In this document: positions 52,512-60,856 of the stretch, piece by piece
How the letters are laid out: every line of letters starts with the position of its first letter
Position numbering within the stretch: the stretch's first letter is position 1
From: Amaricoccus sp047275745
GTDB lineage: Bacteria > Pseudomonadota > Alphaproteobacteria > Rhodobacterales > Rhodobacteraceae
DNA: 64,000 nucleotides
Assembly: GCF_047275745.1 (NCBI RefSeq)
Contig: NZ_JBKQWU010000019.1
Coordinates: 1 to 64,000, forward strand
Direction: 5' to 3'
Position numbers and translations under genes: made by a program
Notes under the pieces: generated by a model
Seen by the model: only the letters and a program-made list of their open reading frames with translations
Database searches by the model: none
What the model was told of the DNA's origin: nothing

Positions 52512-53285
52512 ATGAGCCGGCAGAGCGGAAGACGGATATTCGACTATCGGGAATTTTCCGGTTGGGCGCGATTTCCCCGCGTCCTCGCCCCGCTGGTCGA
52601 GCCGGAGCGCGACTTCCGGGTCCTCGACATGGGCGGCGGCGCGAATCCGATGCTCGCGCCCGAGGTCGCGGCCAGGATCACCTACGCGCTGCTCGACATC
52701 GACGCGGCCGAGCTCGCCAAGGCGCCGCCCGTCTACGGCCAGCGCTTCCACGCCGATGCCACCATCGGGGTGGAGGATTTCGTCGCGATCGTCGGGCGCG
52801 ACGCCTATGACCTCGTCTATTCGCATATGTTCATCGAGCATGTGCGCGATCCGGGCGCGATCCACCGCAACATCTTCGCGGCGCTCAGGCCCGGCGGGCG
52901 CTGCGCGCACGCCTATCCGATCGCCCACAACATCCCGCTCGCGCTCAACGCCCTGCTGCCGGACGCGCTCAGCCGGCGGATCGTCCAGATCGCCCAGCCC
53001 GAGCGCGACCTCGACGGCAATCTCGGCAAGTTTCCCGCGTTCTACCGCGCCTGCTACCCGCCGTCGCGGCGCGCGACACGCTTCTTCGAGAGCTTCGGTT
53101 ACGAAGTCGAGACGCATCACGGCTACGCGGGACACGCCTATTACCGGCGCATCCCGCCGCTCGACGCGCTGGAGCGGGTGGCGCGCCGGATCGCGGTCGT
53201 GGCCCAGCTGCCCTGGGTCACCTTCGGGCTCGTCATCCTGCGCAAGCCGGCCGGCCCCGGGCCCGGGCGGCGGAAGGTCCGGTAG
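52512..53285 (+). CDS. SAM-dependent methyltransferase
   Basis: 257 residues. Motif I VLDMGGGANPMLAPE near residue 37, acidic loop LLDIDAAE, and the post-motif DLVYSHMFIEHVRDPGAIHR define a class I methyltransferase. The position suggests modification of the polysaccharide or its lipid carrier, perhaps chain-end methylation. The C-terminal PAGPGPGRRKVR is basic. Confidence 0.83.
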   Translation: MSRQSGRRIFDYREFSGWARFPRVLAPLVEPERDFRVLDMGGGANPMLAPEVAARITYALLDIDAAELAKAPPVYGQRFHADATIGVEDFVAIVGRDAYDLVYSHMFIEHVRDPGAIHRNIFAALRPGGRCAHAYPIAHNIPLALNALLPDALSRRIVQIAQPERDLDGNLGKFPAFYRACYPPSRRATRFFESFGYEVETHHGYAGHAYYRRIPPLDALERVARRIAVVAQLPWVTFGLVILRKPAGPGPGRRKVR

Positions 53286-53337
53286 GCAAGGCGCGCGCCG
53301 GCCTCGGCCGGGCAGCGCGCGCGGGAAGGAGGAGAGC

Positions 53338-54534
53338 ATGGTCTGCGGAGCGGGATTGTCGGAGGCGAGGGCCAGTCATGCCGGATCCCAAGCCCGGCCC
53401 CATGCCCGGCTGGCCAATGTCGATGCGCTGCGCTGTTTCGCGATGACCGCGGTGGTCGCGCAGCATTCCGGCCTGCTCCCCTTCGGCTGGATGGGTGTCT
53501 GGCTGTTCTTCGTCATCTCGGGCTTCGTGGTGAACCTCGCCCTGCTCGGGCCGGACATGGCGCCGCGGGGCGACCTCGCCGGGTTCTTCCGGCGGCGCTC
53601 CGCCCGGATCGCGCCGATCTATTACGGCTATGTGCTCCTCGCCGTCGCGGCGGCGATCGCCACGGGACAGGTTCTCGATCCGCTCGCCGTGGCCTCGCTC
53701 GCCGGATTCTTCAACAACGCCGCGATGATCCTTGGCCGGGGCGAGATCCCGGGATCGCCGATGGCGCATCTCTGGACCATCTCGACCGAGATGCAGTTCT
53801 ACCTGGTCTATGGCGTGGCATTCTTCCTGCTGCCGCGTCGGGGCGTGGTGGTGTTGCTCGTCACGCTGCTGCTGGCCGGGCCGCTCATGCGCGCCCTCGT
53901 CGCCGCGCGGCTCGCGGCGCTCGGCTGGGGCGCGGAACCAGCCGGCTATGCCGTCTATGCCGGACCTTTCCTGCATGTGGACGCCTTCGCCATCGGCGCT
54001 CTCCTGGCCTTCGCCTGCCGGGCCGGGAAACTCGCGGCCCTGGCGCGCGGGCTCGCGCTCTCGGGGTTCGTGGCGCTCGCCGCCTACGCGGCCTGCTACG
54101 TCTGGGTGAACTGGGCCATTCGCGGCGCGACGGGCGTCGATCTCTTCCGGGGCGTCATCTCGGGCATCCTCTTCGGCGAGTATCGCGAGATTCTGGTCTA
54201 CTGCGCGGTCAACCTGGCCAGCGCGGGCCTGGTGGCCCTCGCGGCCACCGACGATCCCCTGATCCGCCTTCCGCTGCGCTCCCGCCTGGCGCGGCGGATC
54301 GGCGAGATCTCCTACGGCGCCTATGTCTATCACGCCGCCGCGCTCTATCTGGTGTCGATCGCGCTGCGTCATTCCCTGAGTATCGGAGAAGACCTGAGCT
54401 TCGCCGAGCGATCGCTCCTCTTCGGCGGCGGCTACATCGCGACGCTTCTCCTCGCCGAATTCTCCTATCGCCACATCGAAACACGCTTCTTCCGCCGCCG
54501 CCCACTCCCTCCCGTGACGCGCGCATCGGCCTAG
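53338..54534 (+). CDS. Membrane O-acyltransferase (acyltransferase 3 family)
   Basis: 398 residues and about ten membrane spans. LANVDALRCFAMTAVVAQHS contains the conserved His, followed by VWLFFVISGFVV, FFRRRSARIAPIYY and LWTISTEMQFYLVY. These match OafA/NodX-type enzymes that acetylate or succinylate sugars. ATG 53338 follows GGAAGGAGGAGAGC. It is the last gene of the polysaccharide cluster and abuts an IS630 remnant. Confidence 0.9.
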   Translation: MVCGAGLSEARASHAGSQARPHARLANVDALRCFAMTAVVAQHSGLLPFGWMGVWLFFVISGFVVNLALLGPDMAPRGDLAGFFRRRSARIAPIYYGYVLLAVAAAIATGQVLDPLAVASLAGFFNNAAMILGRGEIPGSPMAHLWTISTEMQFYLVYGVAFFLLPRRGVVVLLVTLLLAGPLMRALVAARLAALGWGAEPAGYAVYAGPFLHVDAFAIGALLAFACRAGKLAALARGLALSGFVALAAYAACYVWVNWAIRGATGVDLFRGVISGILFGEYREILVYCAVNLASAGLVALAATDDPLIRLPLRSRLARRIGEISYGAYVYHAAALYLVSIALRHSLSIGEDLSFAERSLLFGGGYIATLLLAEFSYRHIETRFFRRRPLPPVTRASA

Positions 54535-54539
54535 CTACT

Positions 54540-54883
54540 CACCTGAATCTAAAGTGCGGTGCATGTGCTCGGTTGGGCCTCTGGCGGAAGCGCTTGACGG
54601 CGGCGAGGATTTCGTCGGCGGATTTGACCTAGCGGTAGGGTTTGGGGTTCGCGTTGTGGGCCTTGATGAAGGCCAAGATGTCGGCTTCCAGATCGGCGGT
54701 GGAGCGGTGGGCGCCACGGCGGAGCTGCTTCCGGATCAGTTCCGCGAACCAGCGTTCGACCTGGTTGATCCAGCTCGCCGAAGTCGGCGTGAAGTGGACA
54801 TGCCAGCGCCGGTTGCTCCCGGTCCAGCGCCTGGATCTGGGATTTTCATCCACGCACAACACGATGGCCCAGTTCGGCGGCAT
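54540..54883 (-). pseudogene. Decayed IS630-family transposase
   Basis: Minus-strand fragments of an IS630 transposase. VLCVDE is followed by a one-base deletion, since the correct frame would read KSQIQALDREQPAL. An internal deletion then joins to HVHFTPTSASWINQVERWFA and AFIKAHNANPKPYR. A TAG replaces the usual tryptophan codon, after which the frame continues VKSADEILAAVKRFRQR. It has at least three independent lesions, so it is old. Confidence 0.85.
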
Positions 54884-55355
54884 CGGGCACTCCGGTCACC
54901 CGCTCGCGGGACGACAAGACCACGTGGCTACAAACCGACGCGGCGACAGCGAGACAATGCCACAACGAGGCGTCGCGACGAACCCGCGCCACCCCGATAC
55001 GCCTCCACGCCGAGACGGCATCACCGCGCGGCTCCGGCGCTCCCACGCCTCGGGACGGCGCCACCCCGGCCACGTATCGGCGACAGGGCCCGAGCGCTTC
55101 GGAGCCCGTCGGCGACGAGGCTTGTCCGCTTCGAAGACGCGTCGCCGCATGACTTTGCACACGCAATGCGATAGTGAGACGCTGCGGCGCGAACGCGGAG
55201 ATTTGTGACCCTCGCGCCGCGAAGTCACAAGGCTAAATGACTGATTCATCGCGTGACTCCGACGCTCCATCGCCGCCGCGCCACGGCGCTCGCGCGACTT
55301 CGGCTGGAGCGAAAACTATCGCTTTAGGAGTAGGATTCGATAGGGGTAGGGTCCG

Positions 55356-55380
55356 AGGCAGGATATATGAATACGTAGAA
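55356..55380 (+). other. T-DNA border-like sequence, probable oriT nick region
   Basis: GGCAGGATATAT (55357-55368) plus six bases and GTAGA fits the border consensus TG[AG]CAGGATATAT-N6-GT[AC]A[AT], by my count, at 16 of 18 fixed positions. VirD2 nicks such borders between the third and fourth base. It lies 57 bp before a VirD1-like gene, where an oriT would be expected. The surrounding 54890-55436 holds no other recognisable gene. Confidence 0.65.
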
Positions 55381-55436
55381 CATCGCCGCCGTGCCCACCG
55401 ACGTGCCCCCCAACCGACCACCCCGCCGCCGCGCCT

Positions 55437-55931
55437 GTGCCAGATGACACGGCACCCACCTGGCGGAACCGCCGCCTGATCCGGAGGCGATGGCGTAATC
55501 CCGAGCAGGCGCGCAAGGCGCCGCGCGCCGACAAGCTCATTTCTGTCCGCGTGACCGAGGCCGAGCTCGCGGAACTCGACGTCCAGATCGCCGTGCTCGG
55601 GATCAAGCGCAACCGCGCGCTCCGCATCGCAGCGCGCCGGATCGGCGGCTTTCTCGAGATCGACGCGGCGCTGGTCGCCGAGTTGCGCGCGCTCAATCGC
55701 CAGATCGCCGGCATCGCCACCAACGTGAACCAGATCGCCCACGCCGCGAACCGGACCCACGATCCGGACTACCGCGCCTTCCTGGAAGAGCGCGCCGAGC
55801 TCGGCCGCGTGCTCCTCGAGGTGCGCGGATTACTCCAGCGCATGCTCGATCTCGGCGCGCGGCGCGAGGATGGCCTCGCCCGTCTGCGCGCCGCCGCCGC
55901 GATAGACACCGCCGGAGGCGAGCCGAAGTGA
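55437..55931 (+). CDS. VirD1/MobC-like relaxosome accessory protein
   Basis: 164 residues from GTG 55437. The diagnostic stretch is RNRALRIAARRIGGFLEID (residues 58-76), which I recognise as close to VirD1's VRRIGGFLEID block. ISVRVTEAELAELDVQI gives a ribbon-helix-helix-like N-terminus, and the rest is helical. VirD1-type proteins open DNA at the border/oriT for the VirD2 relaxase. A GTGA overlap at 55928 starts VTAVVSVPEL, the first codons of what was probably the relaxase gene. It is lost within 90 bases to the adjoining IS5-type sequence. Confidence 0.72.
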   Translation: MPDDTAPTWRNRRLIRRRWRNPEQARKAPRADKLISVRVTEAELAELDVQIAVLGIKRNRALRIAARRIGGFLEIDAALVAELRALNRQIAGIATNVNQIAHAANRTHDPDYRAFLEERAELGRVLLEVRGLLQRMLDLGARREDGLARLRAAAAIDTAGGEPK

Positions 55932-55939
55932 CCGCCGTC

Positions 55940-57144
55940 GTCTCGGTCCCCGAGCTGCAGTGCCGGGGCGCGGCGGCGCCACCCCACCTCTCGTCGGTCG
56001 ACGCGGTGATGGGCGAGGACTGAGCGCGGCTGCGCCTTGGACGCGGCGCGGCCGCGCGCGAGGGGCAGGTGGCGCTGCGCTCGTCCGAGAGCAGCTTCGG
56101 CGTCGAGATCACGGCCGGGGAGGCGGGTCGGATCGCCGCCGACCGGGGCATGCCGGAGGCCGACCGCGGCGGCCCGGGTCGCACCCCGTGCTATGCCGAT
56201 GGTCCGGATCGTCAGTGCCATGGCCTGCTTCTGGACGGCGAAGACGTGCTCGATCGGGGCTCGGAGTTTCGAGCGGGTGGCGTTGCCGCGGCGGATGTGG
56301 GGCGGCATCGGCTTTCCTGGCCGGCGGCGCCGGTGGATGTGGCTCACGAGACCGCTACGAAGGCCTCGTTCTTCTTCGAGCGGTAGGCGTTGTCGGCCCA
56401 GACGCCCGAACCGGTGTTCGTGGTGTCCAGAAACCCCCGCCGCAGCATCCGTCCGTCGTGCCCCGCCACATCGGTGACACCCATCGCCGGATCAGCCGGT
56501 GTCGGGGTCATGCTGGCGTGCGCCTTGTAGCCGAACGACGGGATCGTGATGTCGGGCAGCACGCCGCCGTCCTCGCGCGTGCGCGTCTTGCCGAACTGTA
56601 CTGTCCGCCGGGCGTTCGTGTCCTTCCGCCGCGCCTTCGCCGGCGCGTCGGGCCAGATCTCGGCCGCGCTCTCGCCGGCCTTGATCCGGCGATTCTCAGC
56701 CTCGGTATTTCGCTGCTTGAGCGCGGCGACGAGTGTGCTGTCGACGATCTGCCGCGTCGAATCGGCTGAACAGGCCCTCGATCGCGCCGGCCTTCGTGAG
56801 GCGTTCCCTGAAGGACCAAATCGTCTTCGCGTCGGGCACCCGGTCGTGCAGCCTGAGACCCAGGGACTGCATGAAGGGCAGACGGTCGGAGATTAGGAAC
56901 GCGGCGCGGTCGTCGCTGAGACTGTGCCGCGCCTGGATGATCAAGAATCTTCAGCATCATGACCGGATCGAAGGGTGGGCGGCCGCCCTTGGTTCCAACT
57001 GAATGGTTCAGCGCCGCCCGCCTCGAGCTCGGGCCGGAACATCTCGAAATCCACCGCCTCTGCGAAAGCCTGGAGCCGGTCGCCAAGATCGCTCAGCCGC
57101 CTCATCCGGTCGTCGAAGTCAAAGAACCCAGGCTGCCTCGCCAT
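55940..57144 (-). pseudogene. Frameshifted IS5-family transposase
   Basis: Read right to left: MARQPGFFDFDDRMRRLSDL, then in another frame HDRVPDAKTIWSFRERLTKA, then PDITIPSFGYKAHASMTP, GVWADNAYRSKKNEAF and RGNATRSKLRAPIEHVFAVQ. Together these are a complete IS5 transposase split by several frameshifts. The D-D-E region is recognisable but broken. Its C-terminal end is badly decayed near 56150, and I could not identify terminal inverted repeats or a target duplication. Confidence 0.85.
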
Positions 57145-57191
57145 GCCAATCTCCCGAGCAGATCCCTGACCGAGAGTGAATCAGCAAATCG

Positions 57192-57210
57192 CCCCGAGAG
57201 CGGGGTTTTT
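57192..57210 (+). terminator. Short rho-independent terminator
   Basis: CCCCG (57192-57196), loop AGAG, CGGGG (57201-57205), then TTTTT. A textbook if small terminator lying between the IS5 remnant and the vapC remnant. It would stop reading into the latter. Confidence 0.65.
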
Positions 57211-57262
57211 CGAGGTGCTCAGCTGCGGTGCGACGCAGCCAGCAACAACGCGGATCAGGACG

Positions 57263-57655
57263 CCGCCGGCGACTACTCTGGTCGTCGACGCCTCGCTGAT
57301 CGCGGGTCTGCTGCTGCCGGACGAGGAGGGGACCGATCCCCGCGTCCTGGAGGCGGAGGAGCTGGCCGCGCCTTGGCTGCTCTGGGCGGAGCCGCCGAAC
57401 ATCCTGGTGGTGAGCGAGCGCCGCGGCCGTCTGACGCCAGGTCTCGCGGAACAGATGCTCGACGCAGTGAACGGGCTCGGCATCGATACGTAACCGTCCG
57501 ACGCGGCGGTGCTGGGCCTTGCGCGGCGCCACCGCCTGGCGTTCTACGACGCGCTCTGTCTCGAGCTTGCCTTGCGCCTCGACGCGCGGCTCGGAACCCG
57601 GAACGCCGCGCTCGAGGCGGCGGCGCGCGACGAAGGCGTCGTTCTGGCGGGGTAG
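57263..57655 (+). pseudogene. VapC-type PIN-domain toxin, broken by a nonsense codon
   Basis: TTLVVDASLIAGLLLPDE opens a PIN domain with its first catalytic aspartate. LTPGLAEQMLDAVNGLGIDT is then interrupted by TAA at 57491. The same frame continues PSDAAVLGLARRHRLAFYDA and ends normally at 57655. A TAC-to-TAA change explains the break. No antitoxin or start region is visible, because the upstream DNA is IS-derived. Confidence 0.8.
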
Positions 57656-57785
57656 GGGGCTGGTCAGGCTCTCTTGCTTGCCAGCCGAGGCGGCCCATTT
57701 CAGTCCGAGGGAAATCGAGCGCGAGTTCCGGAGTGCCAATTCGCGACATGGCCGCCATCCGCATGGTGGCGAAAGGAGCCCGAAG

Positions 57786-58391
57786 ATGCCGCTACGCAAC
57801 CGTGTCACCCCGTTCGGCGACATCGTCGCGGTGCCCGCGCGCGGCATGTTCACGGGCAATCGCGGCATCATCCATGCGCCGGAGGGGCGGCGGCTCGGCA
57901 ACCGGCGATGGGCCGGCAAGGCCTGGCTGATCTGCGAATGCGACTACAAGGGTTGGACGCGCGAGGTGATGAGCGGGCGCAAATGGACCGAGCTCTTCTT
58001 TCTGGATGAGGCGACCGCGCTCGCCGCCGGACACCGGCCCTGTTTCCTGTGCCGCCGGGACGCGGCGAAGCGGTTCCGCGACGGCTGGCCGGGCACGCCC
58101 TCGGCCAGGGTCATGGACGCCACGCTGCATTCGGAACGCCTGCGGGGAGGGCTCAAACGGTTGCATCCGCTGCCGGCGGGTTCCCTGCCGCGCGGCGTGA
58201 TGGTGGCCTCGGGAAGCACCGCCTGGCTCTGGGCGGGGGATTGGCTGCGGTGGTCGCCGCACGGCTACGCGCCCGGCCGGCCGTCTGGTTTCGACGGAAT
58301 GCTGACCCCGCCATCCAGCCATGCCGCGCTGATGGCCGGGTATCGCGCCGTGCTCCATCCCTCCGCCCGATCCGATCGGGCGGAGGGATGA
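57786..58391 (+). CDS. Conserved hypothetical protein with CxxC motif
   Basis: 201 residues from ATG 57786 (GAAAGGAGCCC upstream). Notable blocks: TPFGDIVAVPARGMFTGNRG, WAGKAWLICECDYKGWTREV, TELFFLDEATALAAGHRPCF and LCRRDAAKRFRDGW, giving C-x-x-C at CFLC. I remember similar small cytoplasmic proteins in alphaproteobacteria without a known function; the cysteines may bind metal. The last eleven codons lie in a 35-bp palindrome, so the C-terminus may have been altered. Confidence 0.65.
   Translation: MPLRNRVTPFGDIVAVPARGMFTGNRGIIHAPEGRRLGNRRWAGKAWLICECDYKGWTREVMSGRKWTELFFLDEATALAAGHRPCFLCRRDAAKRFRDGWPGTPSARVMDATLHSERLRGGLKRLHPLPAGSLPRGVMVASGSTAWLWAGDWLRWSPHGYAPGRPSGFDGMLTPPSSHAALMAGYRAVLHPSARSDRAEG
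58356..58390. terminator. 35-bp near-perfect palindrome over a stop codon
   Basis: Exact 17-bp arms (58356-58372 and 58374-58390; core CCTCCGCCCGATC) around a single C. It overlaps the 3' end and stop codon of the hypothetical gene. It could be a terminator without T-tract or an inserted REP-like palindrome. Because of the symmetry both strands encode ARSDRAEG here. Confidence 0.55.
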
Positions 58392-58551
58392 CGAGAAGCC
58401 TTTCCGGCGATGACGATATGTGGCGGTGGGGGCGAGCCCCCTCCGAGCGTGGCGGCATTCCAGAGCAAGGAACGGAGTGCCGCGGGCGCGCCTGGTCTTC
58501 ATTCTGGCGGCGGGTCGGATGATCCGGCCGGATCGAATGGAGATGAGACGA

Positions 58552-59004
58552 ATGTCACGAGAAGACGAGAACAAGGCCGTTGTCGCGAAATGGTTCAAGG
58601 GGTTCTGGGGCAATCCCTATGACGAGGGCGTGATCGACGAGCTCGCCGCCGACGATGTTCTGGTCCATTATCCGATGCATGGTCCGCGCAAGGGCAGGGA
58701 CGACGTCAGGGCGTTCATGGCGGAGTTCCGCGAGGCTTTCCCGGATCTGAACTTCTGGGGCGTCGGCGAGCCGATCGCCGAGGGCGACATCGTCGTCGCC
58801 CGCTGGGACGGCGGCGGCACGCATACCGGGCCCGCGTTCTCGGATCTTCCGATCGGATCGCTGGACGAGGCGAATACCGGGAGGACCATCCGTTTCACCG
58901 GGACGACGTGGTTTCGCCTGAAGGACGGCAGGATCGTCGAGGAACTGGGCCAGGAAGGCGCGCTCGACGCGGTTCGCCAGCTCGGCCTGATCAGGGCGGC
59001 CTGA
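58552..59004 (+). CDS. SnoaL-like ester cyclase family protein
   Basis: 150 residues (ATG 58552; MEM at 58537 is an alternative). NTF2-like fold with VAKWFKGFWGNPYDEGVIDE, VHYPMHGPRKGRDDVRAFMA and EFREAFPDLNFWGVGEPIAE, then VVARWDGGGTHTG. Family members range from polyketide cyclases to dehydratases and unassigned small-molecule binders. No neighbouring biosynthetic genes suggest a substrate. The motifs support the fold only. Confidence 0.8.
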   Translation: MSREDENKAVVAKWFKGFWGNPYDEGVIDELAADDVLVHYPMHGPRKGRDDVRAFMAEFREAFPDLNFWGVGEPIAEGDIVVARWDGGGTHTGPAFSDLPIGSLDEANTGRTIRFTGTTWFRLKDGRIVEELGQEGALDAVRQLGLIRAA

Positions 59005-59110
59005 TTCAGGAGGCATGACGGCCGTTCCCGTACGGGCGGTGTCGAGGCCTGCCGCCTGTAGGGGAACGCGACGGACGTCATGCCGGTTCAGCGAGGAAGG
59101 AGCCCGCGTC

Positions 59111-59437
59111 ATGACCATGCGCCTGTTTCACGTAACGATCCTGACGATCGGTGTCGCCTGCGCGGCCTCCGCCCAGGAGGCCGCGCAGGGCCCGGGCTTG
59201 GGCCCGGACTTGGGCCCGGACTTGGGCCCGGACTTGGGCCTGGACCTGGAGGCGGACTTGGAGGCGGGTTTCGCGGCGACGGATCGCCGGGCTCCGGCGC
59301 CGCCGACCACGACCGGGAAGGAGCGGCTCGGCGAGAAGTGGACGGATGAGCAGCGGGTGGACAATTGCGGTGTCCCGCCGGAGCGGCGGGGCGATACGCC
59401 AAGACCCGATCGCTGCGCATCCGGGGCAAGGGACTGA
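59111..59437 (+). CDS. Small secreted protein with 12-bp repeat-encoded linker
   Basis: 108 residues. Signal peptide MTMRLFHVTILTIGVACAAS-AQE, then five GPDL/GLDL units from 12-bp repeats (GACTTGGGCCCG, 59195-59260). A conserved-looking end follows (GEKWTDEQRVDNCGVPPERR, two cysteines). ATG 59111 follows GAGGAAGGAGCCC. The stop overlaps the next ATG (TGATG). I do not recognise the family; it is probably periplasmic. Confidence 0.6.
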   Translation: MTMRLFHVTILTIGVACAASAQEAAQGPGLGPDLGPDLGPDLGLDLEADLEAGFAATDRRAPAPPTTTGKERLGEKWTDEQRVDNCGVPPERRGDTPRPDRCASGARD

Positions 59438-59673
59438 TGCGCCCCGGCGACCCGAGCCGCCGGCCGGCGAACCGGAACCGCGACCCCGGCAAGACGACCG
59501 AGCCGGGCAAGACGACTGACCCGGACAGGGCGATCGTCCTCGGATGGATCGAGGAACTGGTGCGCGCCGGCCTTGCCCGGTCGCACCCCTTGCCGGGCGG
59601 CGAGCGCGAATTGCGCCTCATCACGGGCGAGGTGTTTCGCCTGACGCGGGATACGGTCTTTCGAGCATCGTGA
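59437..59673 (+). CDS. Small conserved-looking hypothetical protein
   Basis: 78 residues, coupled to the secreted protein by a TGATG overlap. The N-terminus contains GKTTEPGKTTDPD from 15-bp repeats. The C-terminal 45 residues (VLGWIEELVRAGLARSHPLP, GERELRLITGEVFRLT) look like a folded small domain. No family recognised. Confidence 0.5.
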   Translation: MRPGDPSRRPANRNRDPGKTTEPGKTTDPDRAIVLGWIEELVRAGLARSHPLPGGERELRLITGEVFRLTRDTVFRAS

Positions 59674-59764
59674 CAGCCGGGATTTGAAAGCAAGGACCGG
59701 AGTGAGAGCGCGGCGGGGACGGGCATATATTGGTCCCAGGGATCGACAGCGAAGAGTAGGGATC

Positions 59765-60856
59765 ATGACCACGAAACCGACCCCGGCCGAGAAGGACCCG
59801 CGCTGGCAAAGCGTCCTGGAGCGTGACGCGGACGCGGATGGCAGCTTCGTCTTCGCCGTGAAGACCACCGGCATCTACTGCCGGCCGTCCTGTCCCTCGC
59901 GCCGTGCGAAACCTGGCAATGTGGCGTTCTACGACGGACCGGCGGCGGCCGAGGCGGCGGGCTTCCGCCCCTGCCTGCGCTGCGCGCCGAAGGGGCGATC
60001 CGCCGCCGAGGTCGGCGCCGAGATCATCGCCGAGGCCTGCCGGATCATCGAGGCCTCGGAGGACTTGCCGAGGCTCGACGACCTCGCCGCGCGGGTGGGG
60101 TTCAGCAGCCATCATTTTCACCGCCGGTTCAAGGCGATCACCGGGCTCACACCCCGCGAATGGGGTGCCGCGCATCGCGCGCGCAAGGTCCGCGCCGAAC
60201 TGCGAGACAAGGAGACGACCGTGACCGAAGCGATCTACGACGCCGGGTTCAACGCGAACAGCCGGTTCTACGAGACCTCGAACGACGTGCTGGGCATGAC
60301 GCCCACGGCGTTCCGGAAGGGCGGCGAGGATACCGATATCCGTTTCGCCGTGGGGGAAAGCGCGCTCGGCGCGATCCTCGTCGCCGAGAGCGACAAGGGC
60401 ATCTGCGCCATCGCGCTGGGGGACGATCCCGAGACGCTGGTCAACGAGCTGCAGGACCGCTTCCCGAAGGCCAATCTGATCGGCGGCGACGCCGATTTCG
60501 AGGCCCGCGTCGCCCGCGTCGTCGGCTTCGTCGAGGCGCCGCGGATCGGCCTCGATCTGCCGCTCGACATTCGCGGCACCGCCTTCCAGCAGCGCGTCTG
60601 GCAGGCCCTGCGCCGGATTCCGGCCGGCGAGACGGTCAGCTACGCCGAGATCGCCCGCCGGATCGGCGCGCCGAAATCGGTCCGCGCCGTGGCGGGCGCC
60701 TGCGCCGCCAACAAGATCGCCGTTGCGATCCCCTGCCATCGCGTCGTGCGCGGCGATGGCGAGATCTCCGGCTACCGCTGGGGTGTCGAGCGCAAGCGCG
60801 CGCTGCTGGATGTCGAACGCGAGCGCGCGCGCTCGGGGAAGGAGGCTCAGGCATGA
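59765..60856 (+). CDS. ada: Bifunctional Ada: methylphosphotriester sensor and O6-alkylguanine methyltransferase
   Basis: 363 residues. Zn-cysteines C39, C43, C70 and C73 (GIYCRPSC, FRPCLRC), with C39 the methyl acceptor. The AraC-type helix-turn-helix is at about 100-185 (RVGFSSHHFHRRFKAITGLT, AGFNANSRFYETSNDVLGMT). The methyltransferase domain has AIPCHRVVRG with acceptor C324. All key residues are present, so it should both repair DNA and activate its regulon after methylation. It overlaps the next gene by ATGA. No clear Ada box was seen upstream. Confidence 0.95.
   Translation: MTTKPTPAEKDPRWQSVLERDADADGSFVFAVKTTGIYCRPSCPSRRAKPGNVAFYDGPAAAEAAGFRPCLRCAPKGRSAAEVGAEIIAEACRIIEASEDLPRLDDLAARVGFSSHHFHRRFKAITGLTPREWGAAHRARKVRAELRDKETTVTEAIYDAGFNANSRFYETSNDVLGMTPTAFRKGGEDTDIRFAVGESALGAILVAESDKGICAIALGDDPETLVNELQDRFPKANLIGGDADFEARVARVVGFVEAPRIGLDLPLDIRGTAFQQRVWQALRRIPAGETVSYAEIARRIGAPKSVRAVAGACAANKIAVAIPCHRVVRGDGEISGYRWGVERKRALLDVERERARSGKEAQA

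Noticed and set aside
54896..55270. Minus- and plus-strand frames between the IS630 remnant and the VirD1-like gene
   Set aside because: Low-complexity arginine-rich translations with no starts or motifs; better explained as transfer-origin DNA.
55940..57175. Intact IS element with terminal inverted repeats and target duplication
   Set aside because: I could not find matching ends, and the transposase is split over several frames, so only a pseudogene is called.
59195..59262. Regular GGCCCGGACTTG repeats considered as a CRISPR or regulatory array
   Set aside because: Units are 12 bp without spacers and lie in frame within a small secreted protein. They form a tandem repeat, not a CRISPR array.
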